A DNA stretch of 64,000 nt from Tenrec ecaudatus (GCF_050624435.1 NC_134532.1:122110070-122174069); one strand, 5' to 3'. Positions 52,001 to 56,345 are shown, counted from the first letter of the stretch. Notes: generated from the sequence alone by a model not told the origin. Made by a program: numbers and translations.

Positions 52001-54795
52001 TCATTAATAACAAAGAGAAGAATGGGAATGCCAGAACACTTCACTGTGCTCATGTGCAATTGAGCAAAAGCAGTTGTGTGAACAGAGCAAGGGAGTACTG
52101 TGTGGCTTAAAAGCAGGCAAATGTGTATCAGGGATGTATCCTCTCACCATTCTGTTCAAGCTGTGTACTGTTGAGTTATTGTTCTCTTAACCTGGAATAT
52201 CTCCCCCCGCCCCCCACTATTTTAAATCCCAGCTACCCATGAAGTTTCAGGTCAAACACCATTCCTGTCACACATTATGTGAGATACTTCTGGTTCCGTT
52301 TTCTCTTCTCAAAATCCCAGCACTTATCCAGGCCTCTCTACGCAGTGTCACTTACTGCACATACCCGGTGTTACTTGTATTTGGTCCTCATGCCCCCCAA
52401 GAGACGAATCTCTCTGAGGACAACGTTTTGAATCTTCTACAATACTTATCAGAGTGGCTGACAGAGAGTGGATCCTCTTAAGTGTTTGCTGTTATGGGAA
52501 TAAAAGATGAATGAATGAATGCAATCATTCTCCTGAACCGCCCTGTGCTTCCGACTACTTCTGCTGGTCTTGTTGTTGGGTGCCGTCAAGTTAGTTCTGA
52601 AGCAGAGCGACCCTGTGTACAACAGAACGAAGGATTCCTATCTGGCACCATCCTCCCTCTCGTTATATCTGAGTTCATTGTTGCAGCCCCCGTGTCAATC
52701 CATCTTCCTGGGGGACTTCCTTCTCCTTCACCAAGCATGCGGCTCATTTCCAAGGAGTCATCTCTCCAGACAATGTGTCATATATTGAAAAAGTTCTGTT
52801 GCTCTTCATAGGGTTTCCAGACGCCAATCCCTCAGAAGCGGACAGTCTATTCTTTCTTCCTTGTCTGTACTTAGTCTGGAAAGCTGTTCGCCATGGGTGA
52901 CCTGCTGGCATTTGAAATACCAATGGCAAAGCTTCATCCTCAGCTCAGCAAAGTGGCACACAGCCTGGAGAACTCGGTAAAGTAATTCCTCGGCACACAT
53001 GGAATCACCCCGAGTTGGCATCGACTCGATGACAGCAACAACAAAGAGGATTAAATTGATGACCAGTCCTTTTCTTGGTTCTGTATAATACTGTGAGGGT
53101 TTGAGACAGCTTTGAGGGGCATGCAAAAACAAGCAAGGAAATCACTGGCGATTCTGGGCAGACTCATCTAAAAACACAGATAGATATACTAGCCCCTCCG
53201 GCTTTGTTTTGTGCCCAGAATCATATCACGACAATGCTCCATAATCCCTGAGTGTTAAGATACTGAATCTCATTCCCAAATACTTGAAATGATCATCAGT
53301 GATGTATATTTAACATTTTTGTGTCTATGTAATGTACCACCTAGATTCTTTAGGAGCTTGACATAAGTAGGTAAAAAAATTAACTAAAATTCTTTGATTT
53401 AACAATCCCACAAATTTGTTTGAGAAATTTGGAAGATTCATGCAAGAAAGTATCTGTAACCTAACCACATAATGGATTTTTACCATTTGCTGTTGATCAG
53501 AGAAAGGCTAGCTCTCTGCTTCCATCCAAACAGAATGGTCTCGTTGTTGGGCAATTTCCTCAGCAGTGTGGTCAGGAATAAGCACTTTCTTGTGTCAACT
53601 CCTCAGGAGGGATTGCAGCAGGGCACCTATGACTGTCTCTGTAGATTACATGGTCCTCCCATTGGAGTGTTAACAACAATAGCAGTTTGGCATTTGATAA
53701 ACTCAAAAACTCATTGCCATTCCCTCACGGCGACTCTGTAGAGAGGGTAGAATTGCCTCCATGTGTTTCAGAGTTTGTAACTCCCTATGGGAGTAGAAAG
53801 CCTTGTGGTTTTCATTTAATGATGGGCAAAAACCTACAGGGACCCTCTCTCTATACTGTTTCTGTGACTGTAAATCTTTACAGAATCAGACAGCCTCATC
53901 TTTCTCCCATAGAGCGGCTGGTGGTTTGGAACTGCTAATCTTGTGGTTAGCAGCTCACAGAGTCACATTGCAGGTAATTTCCTGGAGTCCTCTCATCCTC
54001 TGTCTAGTGTAGGCCAGCCTGCCCTGAAGCCAGGGAAACTGGGACATTTCAGTGTGAGCCTGAGAGATGCTAGCCTAGACCTAGCCACCTACCCCTGGCT
54101 CCCACATGGCTAGCATAGCCAACTTCTCTGAACCAGCCAGCCAGCCAGAAGGAAGTGAGACGGGAGGGAAGATCCTTACAGGACAGGGCAGTTACTGCTC
54201 TCATGCATAGCAGCACCCACAATCAGTGCCTGTTGCCTGTGGCGATGCTGCTGAGCAGGTGTCCGTGGCGCTTCAGCCTATGATGGTCTAGGGAGAATGA
54301 CCTGGCATTTACCTCCAACATGTAGTTCATGCCAACCCTATGGATCCCAAAGTTCTTTGCTACAATCAGCCATGTGGATGGCACAGGATTGAGCAGCGTA
54401 CCATGGCACCGGGTATGGAGTCGCTCGGAGTCAGCGCCCCAACTCCCAGCGACTAACAATGATGAACACTATGGCAAAAACTCGATTATTTTTCTTACCA
54501 TTAGAGTGAAACACGGCCTCGTGAAAAAAGTCCATTGATAGAATCAAAAAACATATATGAGTCACGTTATTGCGGTTGGACTTTGTGACTATGAGAGTTA
54601 ACCAGTACAAATCACTCTGATGTTGCCCAGGGAGCAGGGAGCGTGCCGAAGGCCAGGGTTGGGTGTCAAGGGAGTACACTCTGGTGCTATTTCAACTCCA
54701 GGGTACCCCACCACCTGCATTTCCGTGTCTTCATCGCTTCATCGATAAGGCCAGAGATTGGGATTAAGAGCAATTCATAGTCTCCTCCAGTGTGT

Positions 54796-54870
<75 letters not shown>

Positions 54871-55363
54871 AGATGGAATAGGGCAAGAATATTTGCTTTG
54901 ATTTTCTTATTATTTAGAGTTTGGCCTCAAAAAACCAAGTCCCTTTTGACTCATGGCGGCCCAATAGGACAGAGTAGATCTGCCCTGTGGGTTTCCAAGG
55001 CTGTAAATCTTTGAGTGTAGAAAGCCTCATCTTCCTCCTGCAGAGCGACTAGTGGTTTCAAACTGCTGACCTTCCGGTGAGCAGGGCAATTCACAACCCA
55101 CTATGCCACCAGGACTCCTCATGTATAAATGTCAGGAGAGATTTGAAGTCTTGCAATTTCAGTCTGATGCTAAAGTAAATGCCCGGTAATGACAGAAGGT
55201 GCTGTGCTGAGTTATTTCATGCGGTTCAAAGTGCCCTTACCTGACGGAGAGGGAATACATCCCAGCTTTTTCATTACTGTCCCTCAGCAGGTAGCTTCCA
55301 TCACACCCGTTTGAGAGAAGAAGCGCTTCGGCGGCGTGGCGGCTGAGGTTGCTGTGATACCAC
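6012..55363 (-). CDS. DAPP1: DAPP1 (Bam32/PHISH) adaptor gene, exons 2-9 of a presumed 9
   Basis: Dual adaptor of phosphotyrosine and 3-phosphoinositides. It is a cytosolic adaptor, strongest in B cells, that is recruited to the plasma membrane by PI(3,4,5)P3 or PI(3,4)P2 after antigen-receptor and PI3K activation. Eight coding segments on the minus strand join in phase to give 246 uninterrupted codons and a TAG stop. This corresponds to residues 35-280 if the missing first exon encodes about 34 residues, as I recall for human. Order: SH2 domain (about 35-129; WYH start, binding Arg in SYLLRDS about residue 61), linker with a Tyr in SIYESV (about 139), then PH domain (about 164-259) with K-x-W-x-x-R-W. 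All donors are GT and all acceptors AG, so the gene looks intact and functional. Exon numbering assumes a single upstream exon outside the window. The span given includes introns. Confidence 0.97.
6081..7346 (-). other. DAPP1: DAPP1 intron 8
   Basis: Intron of 1266 bp, AT-rich and largely unique. I see no recognisable repeat in it. Confidence 0.9.
7347..7434 (-). CDS. DAPP1: DAPP1 exon 8: C-terminal PH strand and helix
   Basis: This 88-nt exon has one base completing Cys, then 29 codons: LVFPFRTFYLCAKTG and VEADEWIKILRWKL. The second part is the amphipathic C-terminal helix found in all PH domains, with the invariant Trp in DEWIKIL. Acceptor ...TTTATCAG|C, donor CTG|GTAAGT, leaving in phase 0. 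Confidence 0.97.
8005..8205 (+). mobile_element. AfroSINE-type SINE
   Basis: Begins GGTGGTGTAGTGGTTAAAGG with a tRNA-like B-box region GGTTCAAATCC, and ends CAGAATCAACTCGATAGTAT. Near full length. Confidence 0.85.
8965..9548 (-). mobile_element. ERVL-like solo LTR
   Basis: A 584-bp unit bounded by TG (8965) and CA (9548), with 5-bp flanks TATAT and TATGT that differ at one base. It shares GACCTCTGTGTGGGCATGGC and TGGATCCACAAGACTT-type blocks with the copies at 24343, 40966 and 56734. Confidence 0.7.
9617..9699. mobile_element. Palindromic mariner-type MITE
   Basis: About 83 bp forming a near-complete hairpin: TGAAAGGACTTCAAAAAGTT pairs with the inverted GTGAGAGGGCTTGTAAAAGT arm (about 22 of 28 positions match), flanked by TA. 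No coding capacity. A related half-arm occurs near 17052. Confidence 0.55.
9768..9828 (+). mobile_element. SINE 3' fragment
   Basis: Only the tail CCAAAATCAACTCAATGGCA and GTGGTTTG remain. Confidence 0.45.
9861..9946 (-). CDS. DAPP1: DAPP1 exon 7: PH domain middle strands
   Basis: This 86-nt exon has 28 codons plus TG. It encodes SPEPIRILDLTECSAVQF then DYSQERVNCF, the beta3-beta5 core of the PH domain. Acceptor ...ATAAAG|T, with a weak pyrimidine tract of mixed T and A; donor TTG|GTAAGT, phase 2. The split codon TG|C is completed by exon 8. Confidence 0.96.
9947..11422 (-). other. DAPP1: DAPP1 intron 6
   Basis: Intron of about 1.5 kb with one SINE (10142-10350). The remainder is unique AT-rich sequence. 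Confidence 0.9.
10142..10350 (+). mobile_element. AfroSINE-type SINE
   Basis: Contains GATGTACTGGTTTATGCATTGGGC-like 5' part, GTTCAAACCCACTAGCTTCT and a 3' part TATGGGGTTGTTATGGGCCA. Diverged but near full length. Confidence 0.8.
11423..11485 (-). CDS. DAPP1: DAPP1 exon 6: PH domain PIP3-binding strand
   Basis: This 63-nt exon, 21 codons in phase 0 on both sides, encodes TWKTRWFTLHRNELKYFKDQM. The motif formed with the previous exon, K-x-W-x-x-R-W, carries the Arg (about residue 184) essential for 3-phosphoinositide binding in PH domains. Acceptor ...TTCCTCAG|A; donor ATG|GTGAGA, the only GTGAG donor in the gene, the rest being GTAAG. Confidence 0.96.
11486..13202 (-). other. DAPP1: DAPP1 intron 5
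   Basis: Intron of about 1.7 kb, AT-rich, with one SINE copy near 12175-12340. I see nothing else recognisable. Confidence 0.9.
12175..12340 (+). mobile_element. SINE, second AfroSINE body type
   Basis: Contains TGATCTACTTCTGAAAGGTC and ends ATGACTCAGAATCGACCTGA; a 5'-truncated copy of the type whose body reads ...CCTCAGAAGAAAGGCCTGG. Confidence 0.6.
13203..13250 (-). CDS. DAPP1: DAPP1 exon 5: start of the PH domain
   Basis: This 48-nt exon, 16 codons in phase 0 on both sides, encodes LGTKEGYLTKQGGLVK. This is the first beta strand and the beta1-beta2 loop of the PH domain. The Lys in YLTKQG (about residue 173) and the final Lys belong to the basic inositol-phosphate pocket. Acceptor ...TTTTTCAG|C, donor AAG|GTAAGG. 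Because it is in phase on both sides, skipping it would keep the frame but remove the lipid-binding strand. Confidence 0.96.
13633..13765 (-). mobile_element. AfroSINE-type SINE, 5'-truncated
   Basis: Reverse-orientation tail CACCGAGTCCATTCTGACTC followed by GGGTAGAGCTGTCC and GGAAATAGAAAGACTCATCT. Confidence 0.7.
14440..14685 (+). mobile_element. L1 LINE 3' tail
   Basis: Ends ATACAATTGATGTATGAAAT..AGAGCCCACAATAAAATTAT, with an upstream G/A-rich 3' UTR part. Confidence 0.7.
14855..15060 (-). mobile_element. L1 LINE 3' tail
   Basis: Reverse orientation: TTAAAAAAATCATTTTATTG, then GGGGCTCTTACAGCTC and ATCCATACATCCATG. It lies about 170 bp from the opposite-strand copy at 14440-14685, forming a tail-to-tail inverted pair. 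Confidence 0.7.
15420..15545 (+). mobile_element. L1 LINE 3' tail, short
   Basis: Contains AACATATATACAAATGTGCT and AAGAACCCCCGATAAAATGA followed by an A-rich tail. Confidence 0.65.
16040..16095 (+). repeat. GA-rich low-complexity tract
   Basis: Runs of GA and GGA units over about 55 bp; open frames crossing it are compositional. Confidence 0.85.
16200..16770 (-). mobile_element. Endogenous retrovirus LTR with visible promoter and poly(A) signals
   Basis: Read on the minus strand: U3 with two CCAAT elements (AACCAATCAGG near 16530 and GCCAATGG near 16505), a TATA-like CCCCTATAAAGTTC near 16455-16468, then ATTAAA near 16368-16375 about 90 bp further on, the spacing expected of an R region. 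C/T-rich sequence follows below 16200. Exact ends were not determined. No retroviral genes are visible next to it, so it is a solo LTR or fragment. The U3 part repeats an approximate GGACAGGTCATTTGG / GATGGGTCATCTAGA unit. Confidence 0.6.
16592..16606 (+). repeat. G15 homopolymer
   Basis: Fifteen consecutive G residues inside the LTR U3. Confidence 0.9.
17137..17280 (+). mobile_element. AfroSINE-type SINE, internal deletion
   Basis: Begins GGAGCCCTGGTGCTTCAATA and ends GGACTCACTATCAGCACCTA; the central part is shortened. Confidence 0.7.
18318..18375 (+). mobile_element. L1 tail scrap
   Basis: TGATAAGAGCTGTATGAGCC then CCCAAATCCAATGATTTTTA. Confidence 0.5.
18400..18556 (+). mobile_element. 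RTE LINE 3' end
   Basis: Contains GAGAGACCAGTCCCTGGGAA, GGACACGGTGGCAAGAACTG and ends CACTAGCACCTAACAGC, the recurrent RTE 3' terminus. Confidence 0.6.
18557..19255 (+). mobile_element. RTE LINE 3' portion
   Basis: About 700 bp. The translation fragments AEVVRDFILLWTSTSVYGSS and SSQEAKKCVGLGNS match the RTE reverse-transcriptase C-terminal region; the 3' end reads GAGTCGGCACCTAACAACCA. It lies directly after another RTE 3' end in the same orientation. Confidence 0.7.
19285..19478 (+). mobile_element. AfroSINE-type SINE
   Basis: Contains TACATTGGACTCCTAACTGC, TTTCAAACCCACCTGCC and the tail TTGATGGCAGTGAGTTTGGT. Confidence 0.8.
21314..23535 (+). mobile_element. Pogo/Tc2-like DNA transposon, nearly full length
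   Basis: The 2222-bp element has imperfect terminal inverted repeats: the left end CCATATATACTCGTGTATAA and the inverted right end CCGTATATACTCGAATATAA match at 18 of the first 22 positions. It is flanked by a duplicated TA (21312-21313 and 23536-23537). It sits inside a minus-strand L1 3' region. A paralogous L1 copy at about 32554-32620 has the same sequence with a single TA and no insert, which fixes both ends. The interior carries a decayed transposase at 21827-23197 on the plus strand. TA target choice, CENP-B-type HTH and a D-D-D catalytic core place it in the Tc1/mariner superfamily, pogo/Tigger/Tc2 branch. Confidence 0.9.
21827..23197 (+). pseudogene. Pogo/Tc2-type transposase remnant
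   Basis: It encodes a DNA-cutting and joining enzyme that moved the surrounding element. About 457 codons remain, with roughly seven disabling changes. The start ATG at 21827 begins MDTLEPKQKRRSYEAGFKMK, a CENP-B/psq-like helix-turn-helix. An in-frame TGA at 21965-21967 replaces what looks like a Trp codon. Further on are the second DNA-binding region (GYC..GIRIRALQMAK near 22085-22140, SAGWCTHFMN near 22190), first catalytic Asp in NIDETAMTFDLPSNRT (codon 22362-22364), second in LLVWDMFRAYLS (22699-22701) and third in VLQPLDVSLNKP (22808-22810). Allowing for one extra A in an A-run near 22730, 35 residues separate the last two. The C-terminal tail is Asp/Glu/Ser-rich. Frame is lost near 22010, 22070, 22310, 22450 and 22730, and a stop follows SSGQA near 22880. 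Confidence 0.88.
24005..24136 (+). mobile_element. SINE 3' portion
   Basis: Contains GAGAACAATGAGGCTGTCTA and the tail AGTCAGAAGCAATTCCACAG. 5'-truncated. Confidence 0.65.
24343..24892 (-). mobile_element. ERVL-like solo LTR with perfect 5-bp target duplication
   Basis: A 550-bp unit from TG (24343) to CA (24892), flanked on both sides by TCCAC (24338-24342 and 24893-24897). It shares the AGCCTAGCCTGTCAATCAAT and GTGGGCATGGGCTTC blocks and the TGAGTCTGAAGAGG block with the other family copies. Confidence 0.8.
25330..25692 (+). mobile_element. L2 LINE 3' fragment
   Basis: It contains TGGCTGGAATGCTCTACTCC, AAATATCACCTCCTTAGAGA, TTCAAGGAGGGCAGGACCTT and a terminal AATGAATAAATTAAA, the typical order of the L2 3' end. 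An ancient mammalian repeat. Confidence 0.7.
25995..26205 (+). mobile_element. AfroSINE-type SINE, near consensus
   Basis: Begins GGAGCCCTGGTGGCACAGTG, continues TTGGGCTGCTAACCCCAAGG and TAGTTTGAAACCACG, and ends GAGCTTGGTTT. One of the best preserved copies. Confidence 0.9.
27208..27412 (+). mobile_element. AfroSINE-type SINE
   Basis: GGGACCCTGGTAGCCTGGTG at the 5' end and GTCAGAATCAGCTCGATGGC at the 3' end; full length. Confidence 0.85.
27645..27832 (-). mobile_element. AfroSINE-type SINE
   Basis: Reverse copy from GCCATCGAGTCAATGCCCTG to CATGATGCCACCAGGGCT. A short plus-strand SINE scrap lies just before it at about 27555-27630, so the two form an inverted pair. Confidence 0.85.
28470..28638 (-). 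mobile_element. AfroSINE-type SINE
   Basis: Reverse copy: ATGACGACTCATAGCAACTC through CCCTGTGCCACCAGGGCC. Confidence 0.85.
29160..29700. promoter_or_regulatory. Intragenic CpG-rich island (candidate)
   Basis: By hand count the core 29161-29520 holds about 25 CpG dinucleotides in 360 bp with G+C clearly above 60%, while neighbouring intron stretches have almost none. No known repeat or DAPP1 exon explains it. It lies in intron 4, about 1.2-1.7 kb downstream of exon 4. It could be an internal promoter, an enhancer, or an old GC-rich retrocopy. An open stretch on the plus strand (29119-29508) includes a hydrophobic run ILLLLALVGFVLVVAC, but I do not recognise it. Confidence 0.5.
30022..30226 (-). 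mobile_element. AfroSINE-type SINE
   Basis: Reverse copy: CCATTGAGTCGATGCCAACT, GGTGGTTTCGAACTGCTGAT and a degraded 5' end TATGCTTAGGGCGCCTC. Confidence 0.85.
30398..30600 (-). mobile_element. AfroSINE-type SINE
   Basis: Reverse copy: CCCTGGAGTCCACACTGACT through CATTATGTCACCAGGGTTCC. It ends about 280 bp from exon 4. Confidence 0.85.
30878..31008 (-). CDS. DAPP1: DAPP1 exon 4: SH2-PH linker with the regulatory tyrosine
   Basis: This exon is 131 nt: two bases completing Gly, then 43 codons ending in ...AAPS. It contains KHPYPRKVEEP and SIYESVRV. The Tyr of SIYE falls at about residue 139, the known Src-family phosphorylation site that couples DAPP1 to receptor internalisation and downstream signalling. 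Acceptor ...CCGCCAG|GC, donor TCG|GTAAGT, leaving in phase 0. The site context is preserved, so phospho-regulation is likely retained. Confidence 0.97.
31236..31440 (-). mobile_element. AfroSINE-type SINE
   Basis: Reverse copy: GGCATCGAGTTGCTTCTGAT through ATCTACTAGGCCACCAGGGC. It lies about 230 bp upstream (transcript sense) of exon 4. Confidence 0.85.
31736..31799 (+). repeat. 22-bp minisatellite, about 2.9 copies
   Basis: Unit CCATTGTTTGTATAAACAGT plus AT, repeated at 31736, 31758 and 31780 (the last incomplete). Confidence 0.9.
31954..32480 (+). mobile_element. ERVL-like LTR, 3' end unclear
   Basis: Starts TGTGTTAGTCTGGGTACTTT then AGAGAAACAAATCCACAG, the family's 5' terminus, and contains the blocks CTCAGCACTGGCAGGGATCT and CTGCATCAGGGTAGGTCCAT. 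The usual ...TAACTACCACA end is not found, so it is truncated or diverged. Confidence 0.65.
32540..32840 (+). mobile_element. L1 LINE 3' region fragment (empty-site paralogue)
   Basis: Contains CTCCAATTTAAGAACAATTA then GTTCTTACCACATGGCCCTG. The same sequence in the L1 at 21.3/23.5 kb is interrupted by the pogo-like element exactly at this TA. Confidence 0.7.
34066..34262 (-). mobile_element. AfroSINE-type SINE
   Basis: Reverse copy: CCATTGAGCTGATTCTGACT through CACTACACCACCAGGGATCC. Confidence 0.85.
34420..34612 (+). mobile_element. SINE, second AfroSINE body type
   Basis: AGTCCCTGAGTGGTGGAAAT at the 5' end, GAAAAACCAGCATTGCAAAC in the body and GAGCTGGAATTGACCTAACA at the 3' end. Confidence 0.65.
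35840..35965 (+). mobile_element. RTE-type 3' tail
   Basis: CGGGCAGGGCAGCGTTTCAT then CTGTTTTCTGCAGTGTTGCT and CAAGTCAACACCTAACAATG. Confidence 0.55.
37535..37705 (-). mobile_element. AfroSINE-type SINE
   Basis: Reverse copy with GCAGCTGGTGAATTTGAACC and a degraded 5' end CACAGTGCCACCACTC. Confidence 0.75.
37937..38044 (+). mobile_element. ERVL (MLT2-like) LTR 5' fragment
   Basis: CCTACTGCTGTGGTAACAAA and AGTGGTTTTAAAAGAACCCC resemble the common mammalian MLT2-type LTR start. Interrupted by a SINE tail at 38045-38122. Confidence 0.4.
38045..38122 (+). mobile_element. SINE 3' fragment
   Basis: GTAGGGGCCGTTCTGCCTTG then GCGAGTTTGGTTTGGTTTGG, a well-kept AfroSINE tail. Confidence 0.7.
38270..38393 (-). 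mobile_element. AfroSINE-type SINE, partial
   Basis: Reverse tail CCATCAAATGGCACTAACTC to GGAGTAGAAAGCCCCACC; the tRNA-like end is missing. Confidence 0.75.
38632..39515 (+). mobile_element. AfroSINE-type SINE split by an LTR
   Basis: The 5' part (38632-38795) begins AAGGAACCTCATGGCATAGC. The 3' part (39454-39515) resumes GTTGCTATGAGTTGGAATTG and ends GTTTTTCGGTTTTG. The 658-bp LTR between them duplicated GTTGC. Confidence 0.85.
38796..39453 (+). mobile_element. ERVL-like solo LTR inserted in a SINE
   Basis: 658 bp, TGTGTTAGGC...CTATCACA, flanked by GTTGC on both sides (38791-38795 and 39454-39458). It shares the family start TGTGTTAG..AGAGAAACAAA but diverges inside, so it is a related subfamily. 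AATAAA occurs near the 3' end at about 39435. Confidence 0.8.
39520..39745 (+). mobile_element. AfroSINE-type SINE
   Basis: GGAGTCTTGGTGGTGCAGTG at the 5' end, GTGGGTTTGCTTTGGTTT at the 3' end. Confidence 0.85.
39862..40068 (+). mobile_element. AfroSINE-type SINE, well preserved
   Basis: GAAGCCCTGATGGCATAGTG, TAAGGTCAGCAGTTTGAAAC, CTATAGGGTTGCCATGAGCC and the GGTTTGGTTTTGGGTTTTGG tail are all present. Confidence 0.9.
40072..40264 (+). mobile_element. SINE, second AfroSINE body type
   Basis: Directly abuts the previous SINE. AGGAGTCCCCAGTGGAGCAG, then GGCTGCTCTGAGTCGGTATC near the end. Confidence 0.7.
40773..40965 (-). mobile_element. AfroSINE-type SINE
   Basis: Reverse copy GAAATCTATTTCGACTCCTA to CTCTCTCAGGGC; the adjacent LTR inserted at its 5' end. 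Confidence 0.8.
40966..41494 (-). mobile_element. ERVL-like solo LTR
   Basis: 529 bp, TGTGGTAGCTAC...GACTGACACA, flanked by AGGGC (40961-40965) and AGGGT (41495-41499). Same family blocks (TCTGGCCTGTCAATCAA, TGTGGGCATGGCTTTCTCCT). Confidence 0.75.
41521..41692 (-). mobile_element. AfroSINE-type SINE
   Basis: Reverse copy: ACATTGAGTTGATTCTGACT to CTATGCTGCCAATCAGGCTC. Confidence 0.8.
42705..42918 (+). mobile_element. AfroSINE-type SINE
   Basis: GGTGTCCTGATGGGGCAGCG to the tail AGAGTTTGGTTTTGG. Confidence 0.85.
43010..43640 (+). mobile_element. RTE LINE 3' portion
   Basis: About 630 bp. The DNA matches in order the RTE 3' region also seen at 18.6 kb: ATGTTGCATTGGGCAAATCA, TGAAGAGCAAGGATGTCACT, AGAGGAAGACCCTCAGTGAG and the end CTTGGCAAGCACCTAACAC. 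Coding capacity is destroyed. Confidence 0.75.
43974..44146 (+). mobile_element. AfroSINE-type SINE
   Basis: GAAGCACTTATGGTGTGATG to GTCAGAAGTGACTTGAGG. Confidence 0.75.
44600..44800 (-). mobile_element. MIR SINE
   Basis: Contains ATTTTCACAGTAAGGCAGTA, CCCAGAGAGGTTCGATTAAC and TTGCCTGAGGACAGAGAGCA, the MIR core in reverse. Ancient. Confidence 0.65.
45190..45310 (+). mobile_element. AfroSINE-type SINE, 3'-truncated
   Basis: TCGGTGGTATAGTGACTATA, AACTGCAAGGTCAGTGATTC and TCCTACTCCCATAAAAAATT; the tail is replaced by an L1 piece. Confidence 0.75.
45318..45472 (+). mobile_element. L1 LINE 3' region fragment
   Basis: GCACAAGCAAATGTGGTAAA, AGCATCTGGGGTCTTAAAGG and AACAAGCGGCCATCTAACAG match the copy at the start of the window. 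Confidence 0.7.
45485..45640 (+). mobile_element. MIR SINE 3' portion
   Basis: TTTCCTCCTCTGAAAATGGG, AGATTAAATAATGGGATGGA and GAACGGCTGGCACATAATCA follow the MIR order. Confidence 0.7.
46614..46790 (+). mobile_element. AfroSINE-type SINE
   Basis: AAGGGCCCTGTGGTGCAGTG to ACTCTATGACAATGATTTCT. Confidence 0.8.
47880..48195 (+). mobile_element. RTE-tailed SINE, long copy
   Basis: Tandem tRNA-like 5' parts: GGGGGTTCAGTGGCAGAACT then GCCTTCCACAG; then TAGGAAGAAAGACCTGGGAA and ACGAGTCGGAGTTAGATGGC. A related head (CATTCAGTAGTAGAATCC) precedes it at about 47800-47870. Confidence 0.7.
50159..50292 (-). CDS. DAPP1: DAPP1 exon 3: second half of the SH2 domain
   Basis: This exon is 134 nt: one base completing Arg, 44 codons, one base. 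It encodes AKDSVKHFHVEYTG followed by YSFKFGFNEFSSLKDFV and the end of the SH2 domain at about NQPLIGSET. His and Tyr residues of KHFHVEY occupy the usual SH2 beta-D positions. Acceptor ...TTTCAG|A and donor G|GTAAGC are canonical. The residue sequence is, as far as I recall, essentially that of human DAPP1. Confidence 0.97.
50568..50765 (-). mobile_element. AfroSINE-type SINE
   Basis: Reverse copy: CATAGAGTCGATTCCAACTC to AAGTTAGTAGATAAGCACAA. It lies 276 bp from exon 3 on its upstream (transcript sense) side. Confidence 0.8.
51245..52165 (-). mobile_element. RTE LINE, reverse-transcriptase 3' portion
   Basis: Reverse copy of about 920 bp. The minus translation 51948-51655 includes YGLQLNVKKPQILIAEP and LKDFVFLGSTSNARVSSSQE, clear RTE reverse-transcriptase C-terminal motifs. 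The 3' end begins TTGTTGTTGCTGTTGGGCAC. Confidence 0.8.
52180..52525 (+). mobile_element. L2 LINE 3' fragment
   Basis: CTTAACCTGGAATATCTCCC, CCCATGAAGTTTCAGGTCAA, and a terminal AATAAAAGATGAATGAATGA, in L2 order. Confidence 0.65.
52560..52965 (-). mobile_element. RTE LINE 3' fragment, second copy
   Basis: Starts TTGTTGTTGGGTGCCGTCAA then GCGACCCTGTGTACAACAGA; continues TTGCAGCCCCCGTGTCAATC. Confidence 0.75.
53706..53965 (-). mobile_element. Two overlapping SINE fragments in the same orientation
   Basis: The reverse-orientation tail and middle (CCATTCCCTCACGGCGACTC, GGGAGTAGAAAGCCTTGTGG) are followed by a second middle and 5' part (TACAGGGACCCTCTC, GCGGCTGGTGGTTTGGAACT). Confidence 0.75.
54190..54462 (+). 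mobile_element. RTE-tailed SINE
   Basis: TGGCGATGCTGCTGAGCAGG, TTGAGCAGCGTACCATGGCA, and the end CCCAGCGACTAACAATGATG. Confidence 0.6.
54799..54868 (+). repeat. (CT)35 microsatellite
   Basis: Seventy bases of uninterrupted CT. The absence of interruptions suggests high mutability. Confidence 0.97.
54930..55118 (-). mobile_element. AfroSINE-type SINE
   Basis: Reverse copy ending CACTATGCCACCAGGACTCC, about 120 bp beyond the donor of exon 2. Confidence 0.85.
55241..55363 (-). CDS. DAPP1: DAPP1 exon 2: first half of the SH2 domain
   Basis: This exon is 123 nt: one base finishing the preceding codon, 40 codons, then AG. It encodes the SH2 start WYHSNLSRHAAEALLL and the beta-B strand GSYLLRDSN, whose Arg (about residue 61) should bind phosphotyrosine. 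The acceptor reads ...CTTCCTAG|G and the donor AG|GTAAGG, with intron phase 2 on both sides. Compared with the human protein as I remember it, the differences are conservative (WYHS for WYHG, SNEKAGM for SNETTGL). It is the most upstream exon visible. Confidence 0.97.
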
Positions 55364-55879
55364 CTAGGAAGCAAAGAGCGGTGTGATCACTTGGGGAAGG
55401 AACGTCTCTGCTCCTGCACCTGCCATCTCCGTGAAGAGGTCACAGCACTATCTCCTCTCGGCAGCCCAGACCACGCTCTCACACAAAATGGCAGGGCAAG
55501 GAGATCGCTGGGAGCGGTGAACGGTGAGATCAGAGAAAGCTGGCTATAGAGTGTTACTGTGAACATGGAAAAAAATCTGAAAGTCCAACACCAAGTTAGC
55601 AATCAGCATAGATGTTGGTCTCTTTTCCGTCTTTGCGTCTCTCCCTCCCACTGTCTTTTGGGGTGCCCTTTCATGGAACTCACTGTCAGAAGAAACAGGA
55701 AGCACACAGAGTCCACATTTTTGTAAGGAGATGCAAGCCTCATCAAGTATATTGTTTCAAACAGACAAATGGCTGAAGAGACAGGGGAATTCCCAAGGAA
55801 ACGCTAATCGATCCACGAGTTTTTAATTTAAAAAATTGTTTTATATAGAAAAGGTAACATATATTCATGATTAAAAATA

Positions 55880-56032
55880 AAGCCACGTGGAACTGCTCCT
55901 TGGGGTTTCTGAAACTGTGTATCCTTATGGACTAGCTGGCCACACACTCCTCCTGCAGAACCGCAGGTGGAAATGCCAACCTTGTGGTTAGCAGCCCAAT
56001 GCTTAACCAACTGCACCACCACAACAGGGCAC
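55880..56032 (-). mobile_element. AfroSINE-type SINE, truncated
   Basis: Reverse: CTGGAACTGCTCCTTGGGG-like tail, ACCTTGTGGTTAGCAGCCCA and GCACCACCACAACAGGGC. Confidence 0.75.
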
Positions 56033-56144
56033 ATCTTGAAAAGAAAGCCTTTTGCTGACTTCTCAGATTCCTGGGTTCCTTTCCCCAGAGGATACTGATG
56101 TTACCTATTCTCCTAGAAGGCAGCCAATCATCTAGTGATGATCG

Positions 56145-56345
56145 GGGAATCCCTGGGTCGTACACATCGTTAATATGTTCAGCTGTTAACTGAAAGTTTG
56201 AAGGTTCAAATTCACTCAGAGGTGCCTCAGAAGACAGGCCTGCTGGCCTCCTCCTGAACAACCACATCTGAAAGCGCTGTGGAATACCGTACTACTCTAA
56301 CACGCACGGTTTCACACTGGACTCAACAGCAATTGGTTTAGAGGC
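56145..56345 (+). mobile_element. SINE, second AfroSINE body type
   Basis: GGGGAATCCCTGGGTCGTAC, GGTTCAAATTCACTCAGAGG, and ACTGGACTCAACAGCAATTG. Confidence 0.7.

Larger units (their letters stand above)
50293..55240 (-). other. DAPP1: DAPP1 intron 2
   Basis: Intron of about 4.9 kb with two RTE LINE segments separated by an L2 fragment, several SINEs and a (CT)35 microsatellite. Confidence 0.9.
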
